Positions 17,949-27,082 of a stretch of DNA of 64,000 bases are shown here, in pieces. Both the position numbers and the translations under genes were made by a program. Numbering within the stretch: the first letter of the stretch is position 1; every line of letters starts with the position of its first letter. A model generated the notes under the pieces. The model was not told the origin of the DNA, made no database searches, and saw only the letters and a list, made by a program, of their open reading frames with translations. The stretch is from an uncultured Psychrobacter sp. GTDB taxonomy: Bacteria; Pseudomonadota; Gammaproteobacteria; Pseudomonadales; Moraxellaceae. The stretch is from assembly GCF_947500265.1 (NCBI RefSeq), contig NZ_CANMRN010000001.1:1-64000 (forward strand), given 5' to 3'.

Positions 17949-19185
17949 TCTGAATGCCCATCAAATACCGAAAGGTTGGCAATATGAACTTCTAGATAAA
18001 TTAGCAGAACGATGTAGTGGTCATACACCGAGTAAATCATTTCCTGAGTACTGGAATGGTGGTATCAAATGGATATCATTAGCTGACTCACATCGACTGG
18101 ATAAAGGATATGTATACGAGACAGATAAAGAAATTTCTACAGAGGGTATAAAGAATAGTTCAGCTAACGTTCATCCTGTTGGTACTGTCGTTATATCAAG
18201 AGATGCTGGCATTGGTAAAAGTGGTGTTATGGCTGAACCAATGGCTGTCAGTCAACATTTTATCGCGTGGAAATGTGACAATGAACAAAAAATGAATAAC
18301 TGGTATTTATATAATTGGCTTCAATTCAACAAGCATGAATTCGAACGTCAAGCTGTTGGCTCGACTATAAAAACAATTGGTTTACCATTTTTTAAAAAGC
18401 TTAAGATAGCAGCCCCACCTTATCTAGAACAACAAAAAATCGCCAATATTTTATCGACTTGGGATAAAGCGATTAGCACCACCGAGCGTTTGATTGACAA
18501 TAGCACCCAGCAGAAAAAAGCGTTGATGCAGCAGTTGCTCACAGGGAAAAAGCGGTTATTTGATGATGAGGGAAAAAGGTTTGAGGGTGAGTGGGAAGAG
18601 ATAAAACTAGGAAGTTTATACTCTTTTAAACGGGGTAAGGGTATATCCAAAGGTCAGCTAACAGAAAATGGTAATAAATGCGTGCTGTATGGTGAACTAT
18701 ATACGCATTATGGTGAAGTTATTCACGAAGTTAAAAGTAGAACAAGAGAAATAAACTCTGTTAAGTCTATAAAAGGTGATGTGTTGATACCAGCATCGAC
18801 AACAACTACAGGAATTGATTTGGCGAATGCTACAGCAGTTCTTGAAGATGGTATCCTCCTTGGAGGAGACATCAATATTCTTAGACCTAAAAAAGCAACT
18901 GATGCAATATTTATGGCTCATCTTCTTACTCACATAAAGAAGTTCGAAATTGCTAGAAAAGGTCAAGGCATTACGATTATTCATGTTTACGGAAAAGATT
19001 TAGCAAATTTAGACGTTTTAACTCCTAAAGATTTAAAAGAGCAACAAAAAATAGCCATCGTGTTAACCAATGCCGATAAAGAAATCGAATTGCTTGAGCA
19101 GCAATTGGCTAGTTTGCAGCAAGAAAAAAAGGCGCTGATGCAGGTGTTGTTGACAGGTAAGAAGCGGGTGGTGGTTGATGGGTAA
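17938..19185 (+). CDS. hsdS: Type I restriction-modification system, specificity subunit
   Basis: This 415-residue protein sets the bipartite DNA target. It has two target-recognition domains (about 10-163 and 205-367), each followed by a near-identical coiled-coil spacer. Both spacers start EQQKIA (residues 164 and 368) and end in KKALMQ-x-LLTGKKR (about 191-206 and 395-411). These matching repeats are the usual HsdS layout and allow domain exchange by recombination. The recognition domains are AT-richer than the repeats, as often seen in exchanged HsdS domains. The start overlaps hsdM. The recognition sequence cannot be predicted from sequence alone. Confidence 0.95.
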   Translation: MARSLNAHQIPKGWQYELLDKLAERCSGHTPSKSFPEYWNGGIKWISLADSHRLDKGYVYETDKEISTEGIKNSSANVHPVGTVVISRDAGIGKSGVMAEPMAVSQHFIAWKCDNEQKMNNWYLYNWLQFNKHEFERQAVGSTIKTIGLPFFKKLKIAAPPYLEQQKIANILSTWDKAISTTERLIDNSTQQKKALMQQLLTGKKRLFDDEGKRFEGEWEEIKLGSLYSFKRGKGISKGQLTENGNKCVLYGELYTHYGEVIHEVKSRTREINSVKSIKGDVLIPASTTTTGIDLANATAVLEDGILLGGDINILRPKKATDAIFMAHLLTHIKKFEIARKGQGITIIHVYGKDLANLDVLTPKDLKEQQKIAIVLTNADKEIELLEQQLASLQQEKKALMQVLLTGKKRVVVDG

Positions 19186-19260
19186 TCAAAACGCATGGCA
19201 AACGCATGGCCATAATCATGGATAGTGTAGATGCGCCACTGGCTAAGCCTTTGGGTACTA

Positions 19261-19902
19261 TCAGCCAACGACATTGTATCTAAACAGCAAGATCACCACC
19301 GCCGCGCTGATCAGCACACTCAAAAAGATATAGAACAAAATATTATCACTAGCTAGTGTCTTCTCCACCTCAGAATGCCCCAGCTTATCAAAGGTAATGA
19401 TATCTTTGTTTAGGCTGGCGTAATCAATAGTTTTTACTGACTCGATAAAGTGATCGACGAACCAATACGGCCACTGGTGTGGTTTGAATGGGGGAATATC
19501 GCTTAGCTGAGTATGCTTGGAGAATTTTTTCCAGTTACTGTCATTTAGATTGATACTGTGCATACGCCAGTCGGTAAAGGTGTAAGCACTGATATTTTTA
19601 GAAAACACCACGTCCACATCCTTATGATGCTGATCCCTAAAGATTCTTTGCATTAGCGATGAGACTCGCTCCTTTGTGCCTTCTAGACACTGCAAAAAGC
19701 TGTCATTGTTGTTGCACAAAAAGCCTACGATCTTATTGTCTTTATTATACGCTTCTGAGTGACGCTGTATGTGTTCAAACACCGAGTTGTCAGTGGTATT
19801 GACACCGCTAACATAGATTAATCTGATGAGAGCGTTGTCAGGGGTATCACTCATAGAGGCTTCTAGTCTGGCGTGGCTGTGTATATTTGTCTTGGTATGC
19901 AT
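19261..19902 (-). CDS. BLUF-domain blue-light receptor with C-terminal membrane anchor
   Basis: The product is 213 residues from ATG 19902; M17 at 19854 is a possible alternative start. Residues 25-120 form a BLUF domain that binds FAD. The photoactive residues are all present and spaced as in AppA: Y30 in LIYVS, N53, Q71 in FLQCLEG, W112 and M114 in DWRM. After the domain come about 70 residues without a recognised fold and one membrane helix near 188-208. There is no EAL, GGDEF or cyclase output domain, so it must signal through a partner or through the membrane. It lies between hsdS and hsdR on the opposite strand. A link with the R-M genes is positional only. Confidence 0.88.
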   Translation of the reverse strand: MHTKTNIHSHARLEASMSDTPDNALIRLIYVSGVNTTDNSVFEHIQRHSEAYNKDNKIVGFLCNNNDSFLQCLEGTKERVSSLMQRIFRDQHHKDVDVVFSKNISAYTFTDWRMHSINLNDSNWKKFSKHTQLSDIPPFKPHQWPYWFVDHFIESVKTIDYASLNKDIITFDKLGHSEVEKTLASDNILFYIFLSVLISAAVVILLFRYNVVG

Positions 19903-20197
19903 ATTAGCGGTTACTTCTTATTTCTACGAGTATTTTGAATGCTATTATAAAATATATCGTAGCGATTTACATAATCTTAGCGTATGAGAAATATCTTTAA
20001 ACGTCTATATTTAGGGTTAGTGCTCTACTGTTCATAACATTACCCACTGATATAACATGGAGATAGACGAAAGTCAGTCATTTTTGACAATAGAAGGCTT
20101 TTGTTGTCTTTTTTATAACATTTTTTAAGGTGGTCGGGCTACAATCTATAGAACCAAATAAATAACCAAACAAACGCTATGTCTAAAGTGGGCAAAT
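19903..20197. promoter_or_regulatory. Divergent promoter region between BLUF gene and hsdR
   Basis: A 295-base AT-rich gap. Since the BLUF gene interrupts the hsd operon, hsdR needs its own promoter here, facing right, and the BLUF gene one facing left. No boxes were chosen. Confidence 0.4.
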
Positions 20198-23100
20198 ATG
20201 ATCAACTCTAATTTTAATAAAAGCGTCAACTTTGCAGAAGAATTCAGCGCAAAAATCCCTGCTTTAACCTTGCTCACCACACTAGGCTATGAGTTTATTC
20301 CGCCGAGCCAATGCATCGCCATGCGCTCAAAAGCTGCTTTAAATAAGGCTACTGACCAAGTCGTATTACTACCTATTATGCGTGCATTTTTAGCTAAGCA
20401 AACTTTTGTGTTTGAGGGCAAGCTACATCCTTTATCAGATAGCGCCATTGATAAGATCATGCATACCCTGACCCCTGCGATGAACCTTGGGCTACAGGCG
20501 GCAAACGAGGCACTATACAATGCCATGCTCTATGGCGTGACCGTGACCGAGTTTATCGATGGCAAAAAAACCTCGCAGACTATCGCTCTGATAGATTGGA
20601 ATAATATTGGTAATAATAGCTTTCACGTTACTGAAGAGCTGGTGGTACTCAATAGTGAAGGTACGAGTAGCCGTAGACCTGATATCGTCTGCTTTGTGAA
20701 TGGTCTACCGCTGGCAGTGATCGAAGCCAAGCGCCCTGACTCCAGTAGAGAGTGGCAATCGACCAATGCCCAAGCGGTATCCCAGCATATTCGTAATCAA
20801 CATCAAAAAGAAATCCCGCATCTATTTGCCTATAGCCAGTTATTATTAGCGGTCAATGGTAATGATGGTCTGTATGCCACCTGCGGTACGCCTGAGAAAT
20901 TTTGGGCAAAATGGGTTGAAGAAGAAATCTCTGAGCCTGAGTTTCATCGTTTAAAGAACCAAGCGCTCAGTCCTAAGCAAATTGAGAATTTGTTTGGTGA
21001 TCGTCCTACTTCTATCAAAGAGGAATATCAGTCATTAGTTGATGGCGGTGATTTAGTCGTCACCGACCAAGACCGCTTAATCATCAGTCTTTTGCAGCCA
21101 CAGCGTCTGCTTGAAATGACGCGCATGTTTACCTTGTTTGACAAAAAGGCTGGCAAAATTGTTGCCCGTTATCAGCAAGTCTTTGGTATCAAAGCCTTGA
21201 TTGAACGTATCAGTAGTTTCGATGAAAAGGGCAGTCGTGAGGGCGGTGTCATTTGGCATACTACAGGTAGTGGTAAGTCCTTTACGATGGTTTTTTTCTC
21301 TAAAGCGCTTATTTGGTTAGAGGAGCTAGCGAAGTGCCGCGTTATTGTTGTCACCGACCGTGTCGATCTTGAAACTCAGCTTAGTCAAACCTTTGCTTCT
21401 GGTGGCGTATTATCCGATCGCGATAAATCCGATGCCATGGCAACCTCTGGTCGCCGTCTAGCTGAGCAAATCGGTCACGGTAACGAGCGTGTTATCTTCT
21501 CTATTATTAATAAGTTTGGCTCAGCCGTTAAGTATGATGAATGTTATAACGACAGTCCAAACATCATCGTCATGGTCGATGAAGGTCACCGTAGCCAAAA
21601 CGGTGAGAATAATATCCGTATGGCACAAGCCCTGCCAAACGCCGCTTTTATTGCCTTTACGGGTACGCCTCTGCTGAAAGATGACAAGACTGAGAATAAA
21701 TTCGGTAGCATCATTCACTCCTATACCATGCAGCAAGCGGTCAAAGACAAAACTGTCACGCCACTGTTATACGAAGAGCGTATCCCTGAGCTGAATACCA
21801 ATGACCAAGCCATTGATAGCTGGTTTGACCGTATTACCCAAAAGCTCACCGATGATCAAAAAACCGACCTAAAACGTAAGTTCTCACAGAAAGGTCAAAT
21901 CTATCAGGTTGAAGGTCGTATTGAGCTGATCGCTCATGATATCTCTGATCACTTTCAAAACTTTAAACAGCAGCATCTAAAAGGGCAGTTGGCTTGTGAT
22001 TCAAAAGCTTCAGCTATCCGCTATAAAATAGCGTTAGATAAGATTGGTAAAGTGACCTCAGTGGTTGCTATGTCACCACCGGATACCCGTGAGGGGCATG
22101 ATACCGTTGATGGTGAGTCAAAAGACATTGTCCAGAACTGGTGGCAAGCCAATGTTGTCAAAGAGTATGGCGGTGACGAAAAAGCCTATACCAAAGCCAT
22201 CATAGAAGCCTTTAGTCAAGATGATGGCCCTGACATTATGATTGTCGTTGATAAGCTATTAACGGGCTTTGATGAGCCAAAAAACACCGTGCTGTATATC
22301 GATAAGCCTTTAAAGCAGCATAACTTGATTCAGGCGATTGCACGGGTAAACCGCTTGCACGAGAAAAAACGCTTTGGTTATCTGATTGATTATCGTGGCA
22401 TCCTAAAAGAGCTAGATATTACCATTGAGAAATACCAAGACTTAGCAGAACGTACGCAAGGTGGCTTTGATATCGAAGACCTTAAGGGTCTGTATAACGC
22501 GATGGATACCGAGTATAAGCAGCTACCAAGACTACATAGCGAGCTATGGGCTATTTTCTCATCGGTGAAAAATAAACAAGACGGACAAGCGCTAAGGCAG
22601 GTGCTTGCACCAAAGATGCAGGAAATCGAGGGCAGAGTAGTCGATACCAAGCTCAAAGAGCGTGATGACTTTTATGCGGCTTTAACCGCATTTTCTAACG
22701 CTATGAAAATTGCGTTGCAGTCAGCGTCTTTCTTTGAAGATGCCTCGTTTGATGGCAAGCGTGATCGTTATAAACAAGATCTAAAAGCTTTCATCAATTT
22801 ACGTAAGCAAGTACGCGCTGATGCGGACGAAACCATTGATTATGATGAGTATGAAGCAGATATTCGCAGCTTACTCGATAAGCATATCGCAGGGCTTGAG
22901 GTTCGCGAAGCCAAAGGCGTTTACCTAGTCGATAATTTAGGAAAAAATGCTAAGCCCGAGACAATGAGTGATGATGAAGCGCGTAACCAAACGGATAAAA
23001 TTACTGGTCGTGTCACTAAGATGATTGAGCAGGATTTGGCTGATGATCCTTATGCCCAAGAGTATTTTTCTAAATTGCTTAAGCAAGCGATTGCTGATGC

Positions 23101-23509
23101 TAAAGCCATGTTCGATGCGCCAGTGAAGCAGTACATGATGTTTGCTGACTTTGAGCAAGCCGTCAAAGACCGTGATGTCGCTGATGTATCAAATGAGTTT
23201 GTCGATGATAGTGGGAAGTTAAACAAACATGCCCAGGCGTATTTTGGTCTGTTTAAGCATTTATTTGATACTGATTTCTTGATAGATAAAGAGTTAGATA
23301 ACGACCAGCTAGTCGCTTACGCCTTTGAGATTGATAAGATTGTTAAGACAGCAGTGGCTGAGTATTCTATTAACCCAGCAGAGATCGAAAATGCTATTAG
23401 TGTCAAATTGCTGCCGATGTTATTTATGGATTTGGGTATCGATAAAGCGCAACAACTCATTGAGGAAGTACTAAAGATTACCCGTCTTGGACTTTCGAGA
23501 GACAAGTAG
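20198..23509 (+). CDS. hsdR: Type I restriction-modification system, endonuclease/translocase subunit
   Basis: This 1,103-residue motor and nuclease cuts unmodified DNA after ATP-driven translocation. The N-terminal nuclease domain has the PD-(D/E)xK triad D162, E176 and K178 (in AVIEAK). The SF2 helicase core has Walker A HTTGSGKS (354-361) and motif II VDEGH (460-464), and later a GFDEPKNT and QAIARVNR block (motifs V and VI). A long C-terminal helical domain binds the methylase core. All motifs are intact. It follows the reversed BLUF gene and is trailed 28 bases later by the metallopeptidase gene. Confidence 0.96.
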   Translation: MINSNFNKSVNFAEEFSAKIPALTLLTTLGYEFIPPSQCIAMRSKAALNKATDQVVLLPIMRAFLAKQTFVFEGKLHPLSDSAIDKIMHTLTPAMNLGLQAANEALYNAMLYGVTVTEFIDGKKTSQTIALIDWNNIGNNSFHVTEELVVLNSEGTSSRRPDIVCFVNGLPLAVIEAKRPDSSREWQSTNAQAVSQHIRNQHQKEIPHLFAYSQLLLAVNGNDGLYATCGTPEKFWAKWVEEEISEPEFHRLKNQALSPKQIENLFGDRPTSIKEEYQSLVDGGDLVVTDQDRLIISLLQPQRLLEMTRMFTLFDKKAGKIVARYQQVFGIKALIERISSFDEKGSREGGVIWHTTGSGKSFTMVFFSKALIWLEELAKCRVIVVTDRVDLETQLSQTFASGGVLSDRDKSDAMATSGRRLAEQIGHGNERVIFSIINKFGSAVKYDECYNDSPNIIVMVDEGHRSQNGENNIRMAQALPNAAFIAFTGTPLLKDDKTENKFGSIIHSYTMQQAVKDKTVTPLLYEERIPELNTNDQAIDSWFDRITQKLTDDQKTDLKRKFSQKGQIYQVEGRIELIAHDISDHFQNFKQQHLKGQLACDSKASAIRYKIALDKIGKVTSVVAMSPPDTREGHDTVDGESKDIVQNWWQANVVKEYGGDEKAYTKAIIEAFSQDDGPDIMIVVDKLLTGFDEPKNTVLYIDKPLKQHNLIQAIARVNRLHEKKRFGYLIDYRGILKELDITIEKYQDLAERTQGGFDIEDLKGLYNAMDTEYKQLPRLHSELWAIFSSVKNKQDGQALRQVLAPKMQEIEGRVVDTKLKERDDFYAALTAFSNAMKIALQSASFFEDASFDGKRDRYKQDLKAFINLRKQVRADADETIDYDEYEADIRSLLDKHIAGLEVREAKGVYLVDNLGKNAKPETMSDDEARNQTDKITGRVTKMIEQDLADDPYAQEYFSKLLKQAIADAKAMFDAPVKQYMMFADFEQAVKDRDVADVSNEFVDDSGKLNKHAQAYFGLFKHLFDTDFLIDKELDNDQLVAYAFEIDKIVKTAVAEYSINPAEIENAISVKLLPMLFMDLGIDKAQQLIEEVLKITRLGLSRDK

Positions 23510-23537
23510 CCTAAGAGCAGTAAGAGGGTAGTAGGCA

Positions 23538-24362
23538 ATGACTAAGAATGGTGTGTTTTATTATGGTCAAGACACAATTGACTATGAAGTTGTGCGTAAA
23601 GAAGTAACTTATAAAGAAAAGATAAACCAGACTGAAAGCGACAAGCTGATTGCTAAAAAGACCAAGCCTCGAAAAGTGGTTATCAAAGTACATCCTGATC
23701 AGCGTGTGGTTGCCACCGCACCTGTCGATGCTACCGATGAGATGATTTATGATGCGATGATAAAACGTGCTCGCTGGATATGGCAAAGCCTACAGGACTT
23801 TGCCAAACAACAAGATCATGTATTGCCTAAGCGTTATGTTAGCGGTGAGACCCAATTTTATCTGGGTCGTCGTTATGTGTTAAAAGTGGTAACTAATGCA
23901 GCAGCTGCTGATGAGATACACAGCAGGGTGAAGCTTAGTTGCGGTAAGCTGAATGTAGAATTATCTCAAAGTGATTCTGAGTTGGACGCTGAAGAACGAG
24001 CTGTCTTAGTTAAACGTCTTATTGATGAATGGTATAAAAATAAAGCCAAGCTTATCTTTATAGAACGCCTAGAGACAGTATTACCTAAAGCAGCGTGGGT
24101 AACTGACATACCAGCTTTCAGATTGCTAGTTATGAAGAAGCAATGGGGCAGCTGCTCTACTAAAGGCAATCTAATACTTAATCCGCACTTAGTAAAAGCA
24201 CCAAAGGAATGCATTGATTATGTAATATTGCATGAGCTATGTCATATAGCTGAGCATAATCATAGCGAGCAATTTTGGCGCTTATTAACGCAAGTAATGC
24301 CGAACTGGCAAGAGGTAAAAGCGAGGCTTGATGAGATGGCTGAGCTTTATTTGAATGAGTAA
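23538..24362 (+). CDS. YgjP-like zinc metallopeptidase (DUF45) of the hsd locus
   Basis: This 274-residue protein has a C-terminal YgjP/SprT-like peptidase domain. The zinc site is H232-E-L-C-H236 with H242 in the following NHSEQFW as the likely third ligand. MKKQWGSCS precedes it, as is typical of the family. The N-terminal 60 residues are basic. Such genes are frequently found right after hsdR in type I loci, as here, but their contribution to restriction is not well established. It is probably co-transcribed with hsdR, and the unit ends at the terminator at 24427-24455. Confidence 0.87.
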   Translation: MTKNGVFYYGQDTIDYEVVRKEVTYKEKINQTESDKLIAKKTKPRKVVIKVHPDQRVVATAPVDATDEMIYDAMIKRARWIWQSLQDFAKQQDHVLPKRYVSGETQFYLGRRYVLKVVTNAAAADEIHSRVKLSCGKLNVELSQSDSELDAEERAVLVKRLIDEWYKNKAKLIFIERLETVLPKAAWVTDIPAFRLLVMKKQWGSCSTKGNLILNPHLVKAPKECIDYVILHELCHIAEHNHSEQFWRLLTQVMPNWQEVKARLDEMAELYLNE

Positions 24363-24426
24363 ATCATAATACCTTTATCGCAATTAACATAAAAACCACC
24401 TTCAAAAAGGTAGCTAGCTATCAACT

Positions 24427-24455
24427 AAAATAACCCGCGTCAGGCGGGTTATTTT
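24427..24455. terminator. Bidirectional terminator between hsd locus and SMP-30 gene
   Basis: A perfect stem AAAATAACCCGC / GCGGGTTATTTT around a short loop, with A-run and T-run at either side. It can end transcripts from both converging units. Confidence 0.85.
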
Positions 24456-24481
24456 AAGTTCAGTTCTGAAACGCTTTTTAA

Positions 24482-25381
24482 CTATGGCGTACCTGCATGC
24501 CCCACTTTCACTTGCACAGCTAACATACGTCCTTTGGTTTCTACCTTGCGAGAGGCCTCATCCCAGTCTGGCGCCGCGCACATAAATAATGTCTTACCAT
24601 CATGTCCACCAAGAGTAACCGCAAAGATACCATCAGGTGCAGTATCGATAGTTTCTAAAATTTCACCACCCTCTGCTATGCGTACTGCTCGCTGGTTTAT
24701 GGTATCTGCGATCCACACAGCACCCTCGGCATCCAAGGCCAAACCATCAGGTAATATGCTGGCATTTTCTATACGTAGACCCAGATTTGGCTCATCACCT
24801 AATTCTCCAAAATTAGCAAAATCACGCTTGTCTCCGAGGCTACCATCTTCTTTGATATCAAACTGCGTAACTTTGTTGCCAAATAGCTCGTTAACGATCA
24901 ATGTTTTCTGGTCTGCAGAGATAACCATACCATTTGGAAATGCTAATCCTTCAGCAACAACCTGTGAGCTGCCATCAGGTTTGATCAATACAAGCCCTGT
25001 ATTTTCATGGTCAGCGCCACCCATCAAATCAAAACCAAAGTTGCCGACATAAGCATTACCATTGGCTGAAACCACCATGTCATTGGCATGACCACCACAA
25101 TGCTCCCAGATATCAGCGTGAACGACCAAGTTACTATCATTTTCTAGTCGTAAGACTTTGCGGTCTTTCATCGATACAACCAGCAAACGCCCATCAGGCA
25201 ACCATCCTAAACCGGAAGGTTGCTGTTCAACATGCACAATCTTTTCTGCCACTCCTTCATCATTAACTCGATAAACGCCTTGAGTATAGAAATCGACAAA
25301 CCATAGCGCATTTTGATACCAGCGAGGCCCTTCTAAATAGTGAAAGCCATCAACAGCAACTTCTATTTCATATTTCGACAT
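24482..25381 (-). CDS. SMP-30/gluconolactonase family sugar-lactone hydrolase
   Basis: The product is 299 residues from ATG 25381, which has AAGGAAG six bases upstream; the ATG two codons earlier abuts that site. It is a six-bladed propeller of the SMP-30/LRE family. Metal ligands are visible in the expected places: Glu in YLEGPRW (near residue 16), Asn in FPNGM, and Asp in PDGLALD. Such enzymes open sugar lactones with a divalent metal. There is no signal peptide, so it is cytoplasmic. It lies 49 bases downstream of the alcohol dehydrogenase on the same strand, so the pair likely forms one catabolic operon. The substrate cannot be read from the sequence. Confidence 0.87.
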   Translation of the reverse strand: MSKYEIEVAVDGFHYLEGPRWYQNALWFVDFYTQGVYRVNDEGVAEKIVHVEQQPSGLGWLPDGRLLVVSMKDRKVLRLENDSNLVVHADIWEHCGGHANDMVVSANGNAYVGNFGFDLMGGADHENTGLVLIKPDGSSQVVAEGLAFPNGMVISADQKTLIVNELFGNKVTQFDIKEDGSLGDKRDFANFGELGDEPNLGLRIENASILPDGLALDAEGAVWIADTINQRAVRIAEGGEILETIDTAPDGIFAVTLGGHDGKTLFMCAAPDWDEASRKVETKGRMLAVQVKVGHAGTP

Positions 25382-25430
25382 AATCATCTTCCTTGATTGA
25401 TAGACAAAATTATTTAAACAATATTTCTTA

Positions 25431-26594
25431 TCAGGCTATTTCTTCATATATTGCAGTGACTTCTTCTAAAGTCATATCTTTGGGATTAGTTGCGATTAGC
25501 CGTGCATAGGTATTGATAACTATGTCAGCTAGAGCAGGAATATCGTTCTTTGTAATATCCAGTTCACTCAAACGGTATTTAAGACCACTATTTTCCAAAA
25601 ACGTTTTTAGTTGACTAATAAATGAAGTCGCGGCGTCTAAATCAGTCATTCCAGCTGTCTGAGTAGGCATGACAGCATGAGCAAGCTCTGCGTATAGAGG
25701 AGCAGCTTTTGATAAGTTAAATGTAAAAACACCGCACATGACTAGTGCATTAGCATGTCCATGTGGAATGTGGAAATTAATACTAAGAGGGTAGGAGAGT
25801 CCATGAACGGCGGCTACAGAGGCATTGACGAAGGCTATGCCAGCTAACGTAGAACCTAACAACATATCGGCACGAGCATCAATATCGTCACCTTGGTTTA
25901 ACACTTTTTCAAAATTATTCCAAAGCATCTGTAAGCCTTTTAGGGCTAGTGCATCTGAAATAGGATTCTTTTTAGTGCGACTGGTATAGGCTTCAATACA
26001 ATGCACCATGGCATCAAGCGCAGTTGCTGCAGTGATATGACGGGGTAATTTTAGTGTTAATGTTGCATCTAAAATGGCGACGTCAGGTAGGATTTTAGGA
26101 GTATAAATAGCTTTCTTACTACCATTTTTTGCGGTAATTACGGAGACAAAGGTAGATTCTGCGCCCGTACCAGCAGTAGTCGGTATGGCAAATAGCGGCA
26201 GTTTTTTGAAACCACTAATATCTCTATCTAAAATATCGTTAACGGACTGAAAGTCGTTTGGATATAAGGCGACAATCTTTGCTGTATCAATAGAGCTTCC
26301 GCCCCCTAAACCAATGATCAAGTCACATTGATTGTCTCTTGCAAGCCCAATAGCGCTTTCAACAATCTCAATAGGTGGGTCAGCAACGACATTGTCGAAT
26401 ACAACGACACTAACGTCTGCTTCCTGTAAGGCTTGCTGGGCGATATTGACATAGCCTAGTTCGGAGATGCCAGCATCTGTAATGATTATAGCTGAGGTGG
26501 CAGAATATTGTTTTGCTAAGACCCCTAGCTTTTGGCGCATGCTGTCAGCTTCGCTGACAATATGACCATTAGTATAAAATTCAATCCCTGTCAT
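25431..26594 (-). CDS. Iron-containing (group III) alcohol dehydrogenase
   Basis: The product is 387 residues from ATG 26594, with AAGGAAG eight bases upstream; the GTG at 26621 lies before that site and is rejected. It is an Fe-ADH family enzyme with an NAD-binding GGGSSIDTAK loop, a TGAES segment, and metal ligands in DAMVHCIEAY and in HGLSYPL and HIPHGHANA. It oxidises an alcohol or reduces an aldehyde with NAD(P)(H). It forms an operon with the lactonase and is divergent from the TRAP binding protein 489 bases away, which suggests one uptake-and-oxidation module for a hydroxylated or acidic substrate. Maleylacetate reductase and 1,3-propanediol dehydrogenase are related alternatives. Confidence 0.88.
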   Translation of the reverse strand: MTGIEFYTNGHIVSEADSMRQKLGVLAKQYSATSAIIITDAGISELGYVNIAQQALQEADVSVVVFDNVVADPPIEIVESAIGLARDNQCDLIIGLGGGSSIDTAKIVALYPNDFQSVNDILDRDISGFKKLPLFAIPTTAGTGAESTFVSVITAKNGSKKAIYTPKILPDVAILDATLTLKLPRHITAATALDAMVHCIEAYTSRTKKNPISDALALKGLQMLWNNFEKVLNQGDDIDARADMLLGSTLAGIAFVNASVAAVHGLSYPLSINFHIPHGHANALVMCGVFTFNLSKAAPLYAELAHAVMPTQTAGMTDLDAATSFISQLKTFLENSGLKYRLSELDITKNDIPALADIVINTYARLIATNPKDMTLEEVTAIYEEIA

Positions 26595-27082
26595 TCTGTT
26601 CTTCCTTGTATATATACTCACTTGTTGAGAACAAACGATGCAAAAGTAAGAGTGCTCTTATATCGATTAGAATCTTATAAGGCGTCAATGCTTTTCAAGC
26701 GTATTAGGTAACTACTTACCTTATTAACATTTGTACTTTCAATACATTTTTTACAAAAGCAGTGTGCAGTGAGCTGCAAAAAAACGTATTAAAAGATTCT
26801 AGGTACCAGAAAAGTAAGCAATATCTGAATTTATTAGCATGCTTAACTAGCCGATGTTTGTAAGGTATTACATTATCATAAATATTAGAGAATAGTCATT
26901 AAATGATTTGACAGCTATCACTTTAGTTGCTAATTTCAGATGAATGTTTAGGCGTACGTTAAGTATATATTGACCTAGTTATCTATAACTACTGCTAATG
27001 GCGTATTTAACTTACCTGTCAAATATTATAAAAACATAAATTAAATTAATGAACTTATGACTACTATCAAAAGGAATTGATA
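26595..27082. promoter_or_regulatory. Divergent control region between alcohol dehydrogenase and TRAP protein
   Basis: About 490 bases, AT-rich, with no gene. It must hold both promoters and possibly an operator, but no clear palindrome stood out. No regulator gene is adjacent. Confidence 0.4.

Noticed and set aside
24534..25052. 172-codon plus-strand frame
   Set aside because: It lies fully antisense to the SMP-30 gene, is Ser/Pro-rich and has no recognisable motif.
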